DNA from: Altererythrobacter sp. CAU 1644
GTDB taxonomy: Bacteria; Pseudomonadota; Alphaproteobacteria; Sphingomonadales; Sphingomonadaceae
Direction: 5' to 3'
Length of the DNA: 64,000 bases
NCBI RefSeq assembly: GCF_029623755.1
Contig: NZ_CP121106.1
Coordinates: forward strand, 2,732,352 to 2,796,351
The position numbers were made by a program, and so were the translations under genes. Below the pieces are notes generated by a model. That model had not been told where the DNA came from, did no database searches, and saw only the letters and a list, made by a program, of their open reading frames with translations. Below, one piece after another: positions 54,164 through 62,917 of the stretch; within the stretch, counting starts at the first letter, position 1, and the number at the start of each line of letters is the position of its first letter.

Positions 54164-56017
54164 ATGACGGGTTTCCTGGTCCTCGCCTTCGTAATCCTCG
54201 TCGCCGGTGTGGTGGCGGTTCCGCTGGCGACGCGCTTCGGCCTCGGGTCGGTGCTGGGTTACCTCCTCGCCGGGATGGCGATCAGCCCGCTGCTCGATGG
54301 TCTGGGCGTCGATGTCGAGGCGCTGCAGGTTTTCGCCGAGTTCGGCGTGGTGATGATGCTGTTTATCGTCGGCCTCGAACTCGAACCGAAGCGCCTGTGG
54401 GAAATGCGCGGCAAGCTGCTGGGTCTAGGCGGGGGGCAGGTGGTGCTGACCACTCTTGCGCTGATGGCCATTGCGCTCGCCTATGACAATCCGTGGCAGA
54501 CCTCGCTCGCGATCGGTCTCGTCCTGGCGCTCTCATCGACGGCAATTATCGTCCAGTCGCTGACCGAGAAGGGCCTGCTCAAGAGCGAGGGCGGGGAGGC
54601 GAGTTTCTCGGTCCTGCTGATGCAGGATGTCGCGGTCATCCCAATTCTTGCAATCCTCCCTTTTCTCGCGCTGCCTGAACTTGCCGGAGCGGTCCATGCG
54701 GGAGAAGGTGCCCATGGCGGCGCGCTCGATCTGACCGAGGAGATGAGCGGGTGGGGCGCGGCACTCGCCAGGATCGCGGCGGTGGGGGCCGTTCTGCTTG
54801 CCGGGATATATCTGTCGCGGCCGCTGTTCCGCTACATCGCGGGCAGCAATTTGCGTGAGCTGTTTACTGCGGCGGCGCTGGTGTTCGTGATCGGTATCGC
54901 GCTCTTGATGACCCTCGTTGGATTGTCGCCCGCATTGGGCACCTTCCTTGCCGGCGTGGTTCTGGCGACGAGCGAATATCGGCACGAGCTCGAGAGCGAC
55001 ATCAACCCGTTCAAGGGGCTGCTACTCGGCCTGTTCTTTATCACCGTCGGGGCCGGGATAGACTTCGGGCTGGCGCAGGATTTGCTCGGTGAGGTCATCT
55101 TCTGGGCCGCGCTGATCATCGTCACCAAGCTGGCGATCCTCCTGGCGATTGGCTGGCTATACGGTTTGCGCCGCCAGTCGCTGTGGCTCTTCGCCCTGAG
55201 CCTTCCCCAGGCCGGCGAATTTGCCTTTGTCCTGATCGGCTTTGCGCTCGCCAATGCCGTGTTCGACAACGCGCTGGCAGACTTGCTGCTGTTGATCGTC
55301 GCGCTGACCATGCTGGTGACGCCGCTGCTTTTCATCCTCTACGACAAGGTTATCGCGAAGGCCTATTGCGGCGGCGCCGAGCGTGAGCCCGACCAGATCG
55401 AGGAATCGAACGACATCATTCTCGCCGGTCGCGGTAGGGTTGGCGGTATCGTCGACCGGATTCTCGATGCAGCAGGCTACAAGACCACCGTCATCGACTA
55501 CGACTCGAAGCACATCGAGAACCTCAAGAAGTTCGGCATGCGCAGCTATTTCGGCGATGCGACTAGACCCGACTTGCTGCAGAGCGCCGGGATAGCCGAG
55601 GCAAAACTGCTGATCGTCGCGCTCGACGAGAAGGAGCAGATCGACAAGCTGGTGGGCTACGTGACCAAGACCTATCCGGACGTCCACATCATCGCCCGCG
55701 CGATCGACCGCGACCATGTTTACAAATTGTGGGCGATCGGCTGCCGCGACATCATCCGCGAAACCTACGACGGATCGCTTCGGATCGGACGCTCGGCCCT
55801 CGAAGCTCTCGGTCACGATCGGCAGTCTGCGACGGCGATGGTCGACGCATTCGAGGAGATGGACCGCCGCGCAATGCCTATCGTGGCCGACCTCTACCGC
55901 GTGGACTTGCCCGCATGGGAAAACGAGCCGTTGATCGCCAAGATCAAGGAGCTTCGGGCGGAATGGGATCCGAAGCTGCGCGACCAGATGGATGAGATCG
56001 TAAGTCGCGGAAACTGA
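54164..56017 (+). CDS. K+/H+ antiporter of the Kef/CPA2 type
   Basis: A 617-residue protein. The N-terminal ~400 residues hold about 12 membrane segments with GLGSVLGYLLAGMAI, LALSSTAIIVQSLTEKGLLKSEGG and FLAGVVLATSEYRHELESDINPFKGLLLGLFFITVGAG, typical of Kef/CPA2 antiporters. The C-terminal part is an RCK/TrkA-N domain (NDIILAGRGRVGGIVDRILDAAGYKTTVIDYDS). Potassium efflux under electrophile or alkaline stress is likely. It is 22 bp after lpdA. Confidence 0.9.
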   Translation: MTGFLVLAFVILVAGVVAVPLATRFGLGSVLGYLLAGMAISPLLDGLGVDVEALQVFAEFGVVMMLFIVGLELEPKRLWEMRGKLLGLGGGQVVLTTLALMAIALAYDNPWQTSLAIGLVLALSSTAIIVQSLTEKGLLKSEGGEASFSVLLMQDVAVIPILAILPFLALPELAGAVHAGEGAHGGALDLTEEMSGWGAALARIAAVGAVLLAGIYLSRPLFRYIAGSNLRELFTAAALVFVIGIALLMTLVGLSPALGTFLAGVVLATSEYRHELESDINPFKGLLLGLFFITVGAGIDFGLAQDLLGEVIFWAALIIVTKLAILLAIGWLYGLRRQSLWLFALSLPQAGEFAFVLIGFALANAVFDNALADLLLLIVALTMLVTPLLFILYDKVIAKAYCGGAEREPDQIEESNDIILAGRGRVGGIVDRILDAAGYKTTVIDYDSKHIENLKKFGMRSYFGDATRPDLLQSAGIAEAKLLIVALDEKEQIDKLVGYVTKTYPDVHIIARAIDRDHVYKLWAIGCRDIIRETYDGSLRIGRSALEALGHDRQSATAMVDAFEEMDRRAMPIVADLYRVDLPAWENEPLIAKIKELRAEWDPKLRDQMDEIVSRGN

Positions 56018-56040
56018 TGGGGACTTTGGACCTACAGGGC

Positions 56041-56098
56041 GTAAAGACTTGTAAACTTTCAAGCGAAGTGCGTGCAACGCGGGCGCAACGAATGTAAA
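56041..56098 (+). promoter_or_regulatory. Direct GTAAA repeats upstream of the response regulator
   Basis: GTAAA occurs at 56041, 56051 and 56094; the first two are exactly 10 bp apart, the spacing of OmpR-family direct-repeat sites. The 124-bp gap before the regulator gene also has CTTG...CAAG near 56048-56062. Possible autoregulatory site. Confidence 0.35.
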
Positions 56099-56141
56099 AT
56101 CCGTCGGAAAAGAACATAGCATCGCTGTGGGAGATTTTCGA

Positions 56142-56843
56142 ATGCGGGTGGCCATTGCTGACGACGAGCAGGAAATTCTCGACCAGGTGTCGACAGTAGT
56201 CAAAGCTGCCGGACACACGGTCGATTGCTTCCGGAACGGGATCGATTTGCAGAACGCGCTGAAGCGCGAAACCTACGACGTCGTCCTGCTCGACTGGAAC
56301 ATGCCGGGGTACACCGGGCTGGAGATCGTGACCTGGGCGGACGAGACCCTCTCTGTGCGACCGCCATTCATCCTGCTGACCAGTCGGCGCGAGAAGGGCG
56401 AGGTCGTGCGCGGACTTGAGGCCGGAGCCAGCGACTACATCGTCAAGCCCGAGTCGGAAGACGTTATCCGCGCTCGGATCGAAGCAGCCGGCCGCAAGAC
56501 GAAGACCGACATGAAAGAGCGCCACCTCACTTTTGGCGCCTATGAGTTCGATCAGAAAGAGAGCGTCGTTTCCAAGGACGGTCAGGCCATCGCGTTGACC
56601 GCCAAGGAATATCAGCTTGCTCTCCTGTTCTTCCAGAATATCGATCGTCCGCTTTCGCGCGGATACTTGTTCTCACGCGTCTGGGGGGGTAACGCCAATC
56701 TGGAGACGCGCACGATCGACATGCATGTGTCGCGGTTGCGCTCGAAGCTGGAATTGAAGCCGCACAATGGCTTTGTCATCCGTACGGTCTTCGGTTTCGG
56801 CTACCGGATGGACAGCTTCAACGAAGAGGCTGAAGCTGCGTAA
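56142..56843 (+). CDS. OmpR-family response regulator
   Basis: A 233-residue two-domain regulator. The receiver domain begins MRVAIADDEQEILDQV, the phosphoacceptor Asp is in VLLDWNMPG, and Thr and Lys of the switch are in LLTSRR and VKPES. The output is a winged helix (LTAKEYQLALLFFQNIDRPLSRGYLFSRVWGG). ATG 56142 is chosen because GGGAG lies just upstream; GTG 56127 is an earlier in-frame option. It faces a convergent histidine kinase gene, the likely partner. The next gene is 8-35 bp away. Confidence 0.93.
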   Translation: MRVAIADDEQEILDQVSTVVKAAGHTVDCFRNGIDLQNALKRETYDVVLLDWNMPGYTGLEIVTWADETLSVRPPFILLTSRREKGEVVRGLEAGASDYIVKPESEDVIRARIEAAGRKTKTDMKERHLTFGAYEFDQKESVVSKDGQAIALTAKEYQLALLFFQNIDRPLSRGYLFSRVWGGNANLETRTIDMHVSRLRSKLELKPHNGFVIRTVFGFGYRMDSFNEEAEAA

Positions 56844-56851
56844 GACGGACA

Positions 56852-57412
56852 ATGCTGAGAGGTAGAAGATTGCGAGGCATGGGTCGCCCAGGAATTCTCG
56901 GCCTCGCTGGCGCCATGGCTGCAAGCCTCGCGAGTTGCGCGATAAATGATCCGCTCGCGCTCGACCGCGCCGGAGTCCCGCAAAACCTGGAGACGATCGA
57001 GCTCGTCGCATCGGAAGACGACGGTGCGTTACGTTCGCAATTCCGCGAAGCTGTTGTCGATGCATTCGGTCGACGGGGGATCGGAATTGCCGAGGGTTCG
57101 AAGGCGGTTGCCGATCTGGCGATTTCCCTGAGAAGCGCGGAGACCGCAATTATTCCCGGTGCTCAATCCCAGACCCAGGAATCGACCGGGCCGATCAAGT
57201 CTGACGGCCGCGAGGGCAAGTGGTTCGAGAGCTGCGACGGCGAGCGACTTCGTGCAACACTGGCGGTTTTCGATCGATCGAGTGGTGCGCTCAATTACCG
57301 CGGGTCGGTCCAGTCGGACCAATGTCGGGGCAAGCCTGTCCCGGTCGCAGTGCTTGCCGAACGACTTGTTGGCGATGCTCTGGGCGAGGTTGCGACCGAA
57401 ACTTCCGAATAG
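56852..57412 (+). CDS. Unknown lipoprotein
   Basis: A ~186-residue (or ~177-residue, from ATG 56879) lipoprotein: the hydrophobic segment ends at the lipobox SLASC. The mature part includes VDAFGRRGIGIAEGSKAVADLAISLRSAE, and two later cysteines (ESCDGE, SDQCRG) that may form a disulfide. I do not recognise the family. It directly follows the response regulator and ends 11 bp from the convergent histidine kinase. Confidence 0.65.
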   Translation: MLRGRRLRGMGRPGILGLAGAMAASLASCAINDPLALDRAGVPQNLETIELVASEDDGALRSQFREAVVDAFGRRGIGIAEGSKAVADLAISLRSAETAIIPGAQSQTQESTGPIKSDGREGKWFESCDGERLRATLAVFDRSSGALNYRGSVQSDQCRGKPVPVAVLAERLVGDALGEVATETSE

Positions 57413-57423
57413 GCAATCCAGTG

Positions 57424-59595
57424 TCAACCGCGGAGCAGACGGATAGCAATCTCGGAGCCCTCTTCGCGGCTCGATTTCAGGCTGATCGTGCCGCCGTGTT
57501 CGTCGACTGCGCGCTTCACGTAAGCGAGACCAAGGCCAACACTCAGTCCGGCATCACCAGACTGCGCTCCAAAACGTTCGAACGGTTGCTCTAGGCGATC
57601 TTCCGGAAAGCCTTCGCCCTGGTCGCTGACGACAATCGTAATGCTCTCGTCATCTATGGGATCGAGCGCGAGAGTGATCCGGCGTCCGCTTGGCGTGTGC
57701 TTGATCGCATTGTCGAGAAGATTGTCGACGACGCGTGAGATCGCATAGGGATCGACGAGGCAGAATTCCGGGTCATCGGGTATTCGGGTCTCGATCGATA
57801 CGCCCTTGCGTTTCGCCGCCGGGAACGCCCGGTCGGCAGCTTCATAGAGCAGCGCGCCGATATCACAGTCTTCACGCGTTATCCCATCGTACCCCAACCG
57901 CGCGATCTGGACGAAGTTCTCGGCCAGCGAGAGCGTGCGTCGCGCCTGGCCTTCGATCCGGGCGAGACGCTCTTCCTTCACCAATTCCTCGCTCGACTTG
58001 CCGGTCAGTCCGATGATCGCCACCTGTGGCGAGCGCATGTCGTGGGAAAGAAACTCGAGCATCTCCTGGCGTTGCCTCTCGGCATTGCGCAGTTCGGTGA
58101 CTTCCCGCAGGATCATGACCTCGCTTCCTATGTCTGCATCCAGCGGAGCATTGGCCACCAGAAATGCTCGACCGTCCTGGAGGATCATCTCCTGCGATTC
58201 TGGATCGTACCGGGCACGGACCCCTGCGACCAGCTCAGCAAAATGCGGTTGATCTTCAATCGACCAATGCGCGAACAATTCCATTGCCTTGTCGTTCATC
58301 AGCGCAACCTGGCGCTGCTTATCAAACACCAGCATCGGATCAGGGGCCGCGTCGATGACACCGCGGATAAAAGACAAGCTCTGCTTGACCTCGTCGGTCA
58401 GCCGCTTGACCTGCGAAACTTGCCGCGCGACGGCATCAAAGCCGTAGCCCTCTACGCTAGTCTTGCCGGGAGCACTTTGTTCCAGCGTGCGAGCCTCAGC
58501 CTCGAGGAACCGGCTCACCATGGCCAGTCTCCGCCATCCCCAAAGGGGATAGGCGATCACTATTGCCGCAAGGGCAGGAGCGATCCGCAACCACATTTGT
58601 CCGAGCCAAACCGAAAGTATGGCAACGAGCAGCAAGACCGCCAGCAGCCCAAATGCAAATAGCAAGGAGGTTCGCGGCGTTGCCTTCCAGAAGACCAGCA
58701 TCAACGCAATAACAGACAACGCAAGAATAAGCGTGTTCAGCGCCAGCGGGACCGGCTTGACGATGCGACCTTCGCTGATCGCTGCCATCATGTTCGCCTG
58801 GATTTCGACCCCGCTCATGATGCGACCTGCGTAGTCCGGTACCGAATATCGATCGCCTAGCCCTTGGGCGGTTGCGCCGATCAACACGCGTTGTCCGCGC
58901 AGGAATTCGGGCGGAACGGTTCCGTTCAGCATATCGGAGGCGGAAATCGTGCGAAAACTGCCCGATGGCTCGACAGGAAAGATCGGGACATCCCGATGAG
59001 TGAAGATGCCGCGGGGGCCAACTTCACCGCGTAGTCGCTCGGTGACCAGGGCAAGGTGCGGATAGTCCTCGCCGTCGGCACGATAGTGGCTTGAGAAACG
59101 CCGCACGATACCGTCGCTGTCGGGAAACACCGCGACATGTCCGATCCCGGCGGCGACTGCGGAAAACGCCGCCAACGGCATGACGGGAACTACTTCATCG
59201 ATCGCGCCGGGCTTGGGGGCAAAGGTGTGGGGCAGGGTAACCTTGCCGGCTTCGGCCAAGGCTTGTTCTAGTGCCTTGTCGCTCTCAGCCGTACTTGGTT
59301 CGATCAGCAGAATATCGAACACCACAATTTCGGGTTCTGCTGTGGCGACTGCATCGACGAGCTGTGCGAAGATCTCCCGATCCCATGGCCATGTTCCGAT
59401 ATCCGCGAGACTGCGGTCGTCGATGGTCACAAGAACGATGTCGTCTGGAGCGCTCCCGGCGATCGCCTCCATGCCGAAATCCAGCGCACGCTGGTCCAGG
59501 CGTTCCCCGAACCCTCTTTCAAGCCCCAGCATGACGAAGGCAAGCGCTGCCAGGAGCAAGAGGCTCCACTCGATCGAAAGGCGCTTGTTGTTCAT
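57424..59595 (-). CDS. CHASE2-domain sensor histidine kinase
   Basis: A 723-residue membrane kinase. One N-terminal helix, a periplasmic CHASE2 domain (DQRALDFGMEAIAGSAPDDIVLVTIDDRSLADIGTWPWDRE...), about three membrane helices (AILSVWLGQMWLRIAPALAAIVIAYPLWG), a PAS-like region, then HisKA with FLSHDMRSP (the phosphorylated His), and HATPase with NLLDNAIKHTP, SDQGEGFPEDRLEQPFERFG and GLGLAYVKRAV. It is convergent with the response regulator-lipoprotein pair and 25 bp from the FecR-type gene. Confidence 0.92.
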   Translation of the reverse strand: MNNKRLSIEWSLLLLAALAFVMLGLERGFGERLDQRALDFGMEAIAGSAPDDIVLVTIDDRSLADIGTWPWDREIFAQLVDAVATAEPEIVVFDILLIEPSTAESDKALEQALAEAGKVTLPHTFAPKPGAIDEVVPVMPLAAFSAVAAGIGHVAVFPDSDGIVRRFSSHYRADGEDYPHLALVTERLRGEVGPRGIFTHRDVPIFPVEPSGSFRTISASDMLNGTVPPEFLRGQRVLIGATAQGLGDRYSVPDYAGRIMSGVEIQANMMAAISEGRIVKPVPLALNTLILALSVIALMLVFWKATPRTSLLFAFGLLAVLLLVAILSVWLGQMWLRIAPALAAIVIAYPLWGWRRLAMVSRFLEAEARTLEQSAPGKTSVEGYGFDAVARQVSQVKRLTDEVKQSLSFIRGVIDAAPDPMLVFDKQRQVALMNDKAMELFAHWSIEDQPHFAELVAGVRARYDPESQEMILQDGRAFLVANAPLDADIGSEVMILREVTELRNAERQRQEMLEFLSHDMRSPQVAIIGLTGKSSEELVKEERLARIEGQARRTLSLAENFVQIARLGYDGITREDCDIGALLYEAADRAFPAAKRKGVSIETRIPDDPEFCLVDPYAISRVVDNLLDNAIKHTPSGRRITLALDPIDDESITIVVSDQGEGFPEDRLEQPFERFGAQSGDAGLSVGLGLAYVKRAVDEHGGTISLKSSREEGSEIAIRLLRG

Positions 59596-59620
59596 CTGGA
59601 GATGGCGACGATCCTGCCGT

Positions 59621-60919
59621 CTATTCGGTGATGTTGAGGGTTTGTGCTTCCCCCCATACCTTTATCACGTCGCCTTCGTCGATCTGGAATGCGCCGACCC
59701 GCCACTGATAGCTTCCCGGGTCTAGCTCGCTGATAAGGAGGTCGAATTGCTCAAGGCCTACCTCGTCGAACAGCAGACTGCCTTCCTGACCCTCGCGCCA
59801 GAGCTGGAACGCGTGGAATGACTTGCCGCTGCCTTCCGGCAACCACGCAAACTTGAACGCGTCCGCATTTGGATCGTTCGCGACAGACGCCTGGACGCCC
59901 ACACGCTTGCGGCGGAAGGAATAGGCCTCCGAGAAACCCTCAAGTCCACTCTGCGCGATCCCCCGGCTCCGCACGAAGTAGCGACCATCGTCCAATTCGT
60001 CGAAATTTGGCTGGGTGTCCGGCTCAATGGTTTCGGAAACGACTTCGATAAAGCCAGCATCGCGAGCGAGCTGCGTGCGATAGGCCTTGGCGCCATCCAG
60101 CGGCACGATTGCGAACGCGACAGTGTCCGCAGTCTGAACTCTTCCGGCATTGATAAGCTCGGGGGAGGGGAGCAGCGCTTCGAGCTCACCCATTGCTCCG
60201 GCCCTTGCAGAAACACCGAAACCCGCCTCGGCGGCGATGTCGGTGACGTCGTTTGCGACGGTCACTGTGCCTTCGGTAACTTCGGTCGCGGCGATTTCGG
60301 CTGTTGGATCGAACGATACCCTGAACTGGGTTCCGCGCACAGCAGTCGCGGCGACCGGGGTTCCGACCCGATAGCGCTCATTGCTCTTGAGCTTCGGGGC
60401 TACCACCTCCCCGCGACCTTCGAGGACCTTCAAATCGAAGTCGACCGAATTGTCGATCAGGTATCTTCGCGCACCGTCGATCCGGACCCGTGAGTTGGAG
60501 GGCAGCGATATTCGGGAATTTTCGTGGCCTGCAAGCGAGACAAAACCCTTCATTCCGGTCGAAACCACAGCGCCTTCACGCAGGACCATGCCGAGGGTCG
60601 GAAGCCCCTCTTCGCCGGCTCCTGCGATCGTAACCGGGCCATTAAATGCGATTACGCGGACATCGACCGGTTCATATCTCAGCAGATCCCGAGGGATCTT
60701 GATGAGACGGTTCGGCTGGAGTTCCCTGGGATTGCGGATTCGGTTGATCCGCTGGACGCGCACGAAACCGGACCGATCTGAAAAGTAATCCTGAGCTAGC
60801 TGGTAGAGCGTGTCGCCCTTTGCCACCCGGTAATCGACCGTTCCATCGTCGCGCGCGGACGCCGTCGCAGCAAGGAGGGCGGTCGAGGCCACAAGGAGCA
60901 GTTTCGTCGGTAGTTTCAT
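59621..60919 (-). CDS. LysM-FecR domain envelope protein
   Basis: A 432-residue exported protein with a signal peptide (MKLPTKLLLVASTALLAATASA). Residues about 28-75 are a LysM domain (YRVAKGDTLYQLAQDYFSDRSGFVRVQRINRIRNPRELQPNRLIKIP), binding peptidoglycan; then a FecR-type sensor domain with GVVSTGMKGFVSLAGHENSRISLPSNSRVRIDGARRY and VRGTQFRVSFDP; then two beta-sandwich-like repeats (about 265-345 and 350-430). FecR/CHASE2 neighbours are a recurrent pair. It probably senses the cell wall and signals to the kinase; this is inferred from gene order. Confidence 0.88.
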   Translation of the reverse strand: MKLPTKLLLVASTALLAATASARDDGTVDYRVAKGDTLYQLAQDYFSDRSGFVRVQRINRIRNPRELQPNRLIKIPRDLLRYEPVDVRVIAFNGPVTIAGAGEEGLPTLGMVLREGAVVSTGMKGFVSLAGHENSRISLPSNSRVRIDGARRYLIDNSVDFDLKVLEGRGEVVAPKLKSNERYRVGTPVAATAVRGTQFRVSFDPTAEIAATEVTEGTVTVANDVTDIAAEAGFGVSARAGAMGELEALLPSPELINAGRVQTADTVAFAIVPLDGAKAYRTQLARDAGFIEVVSETIEPDTQPNFDELDDGRYFVRSRGIAQSGLEGFSEAYSFRRKRVGVQASVANDPNADAFKFAWLPEGSGKSFHAFQLWREGQEGSLLFDEVGLEQFDLLISELDPGSYQWRVGAFQIDEGDVIKVWGEAQTLNITE

Positions 60920-61035
60920 GCGCTTCCAGTCCTTATCGGTGGTCTTTTACCGAATTGAGCGCAGATGCCAAAGCGCAGCCCGCCGTGCCTTCACACGATT
61001 TTACAAGGATGGGAGCTTTCAAGCCGAAGGAAAAC

Positions 61036-61125
61036 TGGCGGACAGGGTGGGATTCGAACCCACGGTGAGCTTGCACCCACGGCGGTTTTCAAGACCGCTG
61101 CATTCAACCACTCTGCCACCTGTCC
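61036..61125 (-). tRNA. tRNA-Ser(UGA), CCA encoded
   Basis: A 90-nt class II tRNA. Acceptor arms GGACAGG and CCTGTCC pair; the anticodon loop CTTGAAA has UGA (serine); a long variable arm is present and the T loop TTCGAATC is standard. The 3' CCA is encoded. It is on the minus strand between the FecR-type gene and the aminotransferase. Confidence 0.96.
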
Positions 61126-61191
61126 GTTGACGCGCTCGCTAGCGTGGCAGATTGCGGTTGTCACCAGCATTTGCGCCGATAGAACACGCGC

Positions 61192-62106
61192 ATGGCTCAC
61201 GGCACCCACGATTTTGCGCCTGATCCGCGCAATCAATCCATCCTCATCAATGTTAATGGCGAGCTGGTCCCGCGGGCCGAGGCGACCGTCTCCGTATTCG
61301 ACAGCGGATTCATGTTGGGTGACGGGGTCTGGGAGGGGCTGCGTGTCCACCAGGGCAAGATCGCGTTTCTCGATGCTCACTTGAACCGGCTATACGAGGG
61401 TGCCAAGGCGATCGCGATGGATGTGGGCCTGAGCCGTGAGGAACTCACCCAACGCCTCTACGCCACCATCGACGGCAACGGGATGCGCGAGGAGGAGGGC
61501 GTTCACATCCGCTTGATGGTGACGCGGGGAATTCGTTCGACACCCTATCAGGATCCGCGCGTGGTCATCTCTCCTGCGACCATCGTAATCATTGCGGAGT
61601 TCAAGGAGCCGCTGCCGTCGACGGTGGAAAGCGGTATCCGGCTCTTCACCGTGCATGTGCGGCGCGGCGATCCTGCCGTTCAGGATCAGAAGCTCAATTC
61701 ACACTCCAAGCTCAATTGCATTACTGCCTGCATTCAGGCGGCGCAGGCCGGCGCGGACGAGGCACTGATGCTCGATCCGCACGGTTTCGTCGCGACCTGC
61801 AATTCGACCCACTTCTTTATCGTCCGCAAGGGTGAAGTGTGGACTTCGAGCGGGGATTACTGCCTCGGCGGGATCACGCGCGCCAACGTCATTCGGATCT
61901 GTCGGGACGCTGGTATTCCGGTATTCGAAAAGAACTTCTCGCTCACCGATGTCTACGGCGCCGACGAAGCCTTTGTAACCGGAACCTTTGCCGGGGTCGT
62001 GCCGGTTACCGAGGTCGACGGCCGCAGGTTGACCGTGGGAAGGGGCCCAATGGTGAAACGGCTGCAGGGCATCTACCGCGAACTGATCGAGCGGGATGTC
62101 GCTTGA
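61192..62106 (+). CDS. Class IV aminotransferase (BCAT/D-amino acid aminotransferase type)
   Basis: A 304-residue fold-type IV PLP enzyme. VFDSGFMLGDGVWEGLRVHQGKIAFLDAHLNRL is the family start; the PLP lysine is in HSKLNCI; GGITRANVIRICRDAGIPV and FVTGTFAGVVPVTEV complete the site. The exact substrate (branched-chain or D-amino acid) is not resolved. Its stop overlaps the next gene (TGATG), a sulfotransferase-like protein. Confidence 0.88.
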   Translation: MAHGTHDFAPDPRNQSILINVNGELVPRAEATVSVFDSGFMLGDGVWEGLRVHQGKIAFLDAHLNRLYEGAKAIAMDVGLSREELTQRLYATIDGNGMREEEGVHIRLMVTRGIRSTPYQDPRVVISPATIVIIAEFKEPLPSTVESGIRLFTVHVRRGDPAVQDQKLNSHSKLNCITACIQAAQAGADEALMLDPHGFVATCNSTHFFIVRKGEVWTSSGDYCLGGITRANVIRICRDAGIPVFEKNFSLTDVYGADEAFVTGTFAGVVPVTEVDGRRLTVGRGPMVKRLQGIYRELIERDVA

Positions 62107-62834
62107 TGGGAGAACCGATCCGCATCGCGATGTGGTCGGGCCCTCGCAACATTTCGACGGCGATGATGCGCAGTTTTGGCGCGCGCGCCGATTGCGCGGT
62201 CTCGGACGAGCCTTTCTACGGCGCCTTTCTCAAGGATAGCGGGGAGCCGCACCCGATGGCCGAAGAGATCATCGCGGACATGGATTGTGACTGGCGGAGT
62301 GTCCTCGCTACACAATCTGGCGCGATCCCGTCGGGAAAGACCGTCTGGTATCAAAAACATATGCCGCACCATATGGTCGGACCGATCAGCCTCGCCGACA
62401 TGCCCGAACACCGGCACGCATTCCTGATCCGCTCGCCCGAACGCGTGGTGGCGAGCTACCGCAAGAAGAACGAACTGGCAGATCCCGAGGCCTTGGGCTT
62501 TGCGAGGTTGAGACAGTACTTCGAGTTCGAGCGACAACGGACTGGAAGGGCGCCACCCGTAGTCGATTCGGATGACATTCTCACTGATGCGGCTGGCGTT
62601 CTGACGCGCCTGTGCCATTCGCTCGGCATTCCCTGGGACGAGGCGATGCAGTCATGGGAGGCCGGGCCTCATCCCGAGGACGGTATCTGGGGCGTCCATT
62701 GGTACGACAAGGTCAACAAGTCGAACGGATTTGGCGCTCCACCTGAATCAATGCCCGAACTGACAGGCGAATATCGCGCTATCGCCGAGGCATGCCGTGC
62801 GGATTACGAGGCTCTCAAGGTATTCGCGCTCTAG
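62106..62834 (+). CDS. Sulfotransferase-like P-loop protein coupled to the aminotransferase
   Basis: A 242-residue protein whose first loop IAMWSGPRNISTAMMRSF looks like the PAPS-binding P-loop of sulfotransferases; IRSPERVVASYRKKNEL resembles the second (3'-phosphate) motif. No signal peptide or membrane segment. ATG 62106 overlaps the aminotransferase stop (TGATG). I recall plant proteins in which a similar P-loop domain is fused to a class IV aminotransferase; unverified. The acceptor is unknown. Confidence 0.75.
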   Translation: MGEPIRIAMWSGPRNISTAMMRSFGARADCAVSDEPFYGAFLKDSGEPHPMAEEIIADMDCDWRSVLATQSGAIPSGKTVWYQKHMPHHMVGPISLADMPEHRHAFLIRSPERVVASYRKKNELADPEALGFARLRQYFEFERQRTGRAPPVVDSDDILTDAAGVLTRLCHSLGIPWDEAMQSWEAGPHPEDGIWGVHWYDKVNKSNGFGAPPESMPELTGEYRAIAEACRADYEALKVFAL

Positions 62835-62917
62835 CGGCCGTCAATTCGCGCCAAATGTCATGCTTTTCGTCGAATTATTCCCTTTAGTCATTGGCGTTTA
62901 AGCTTGGCGCTGACACA

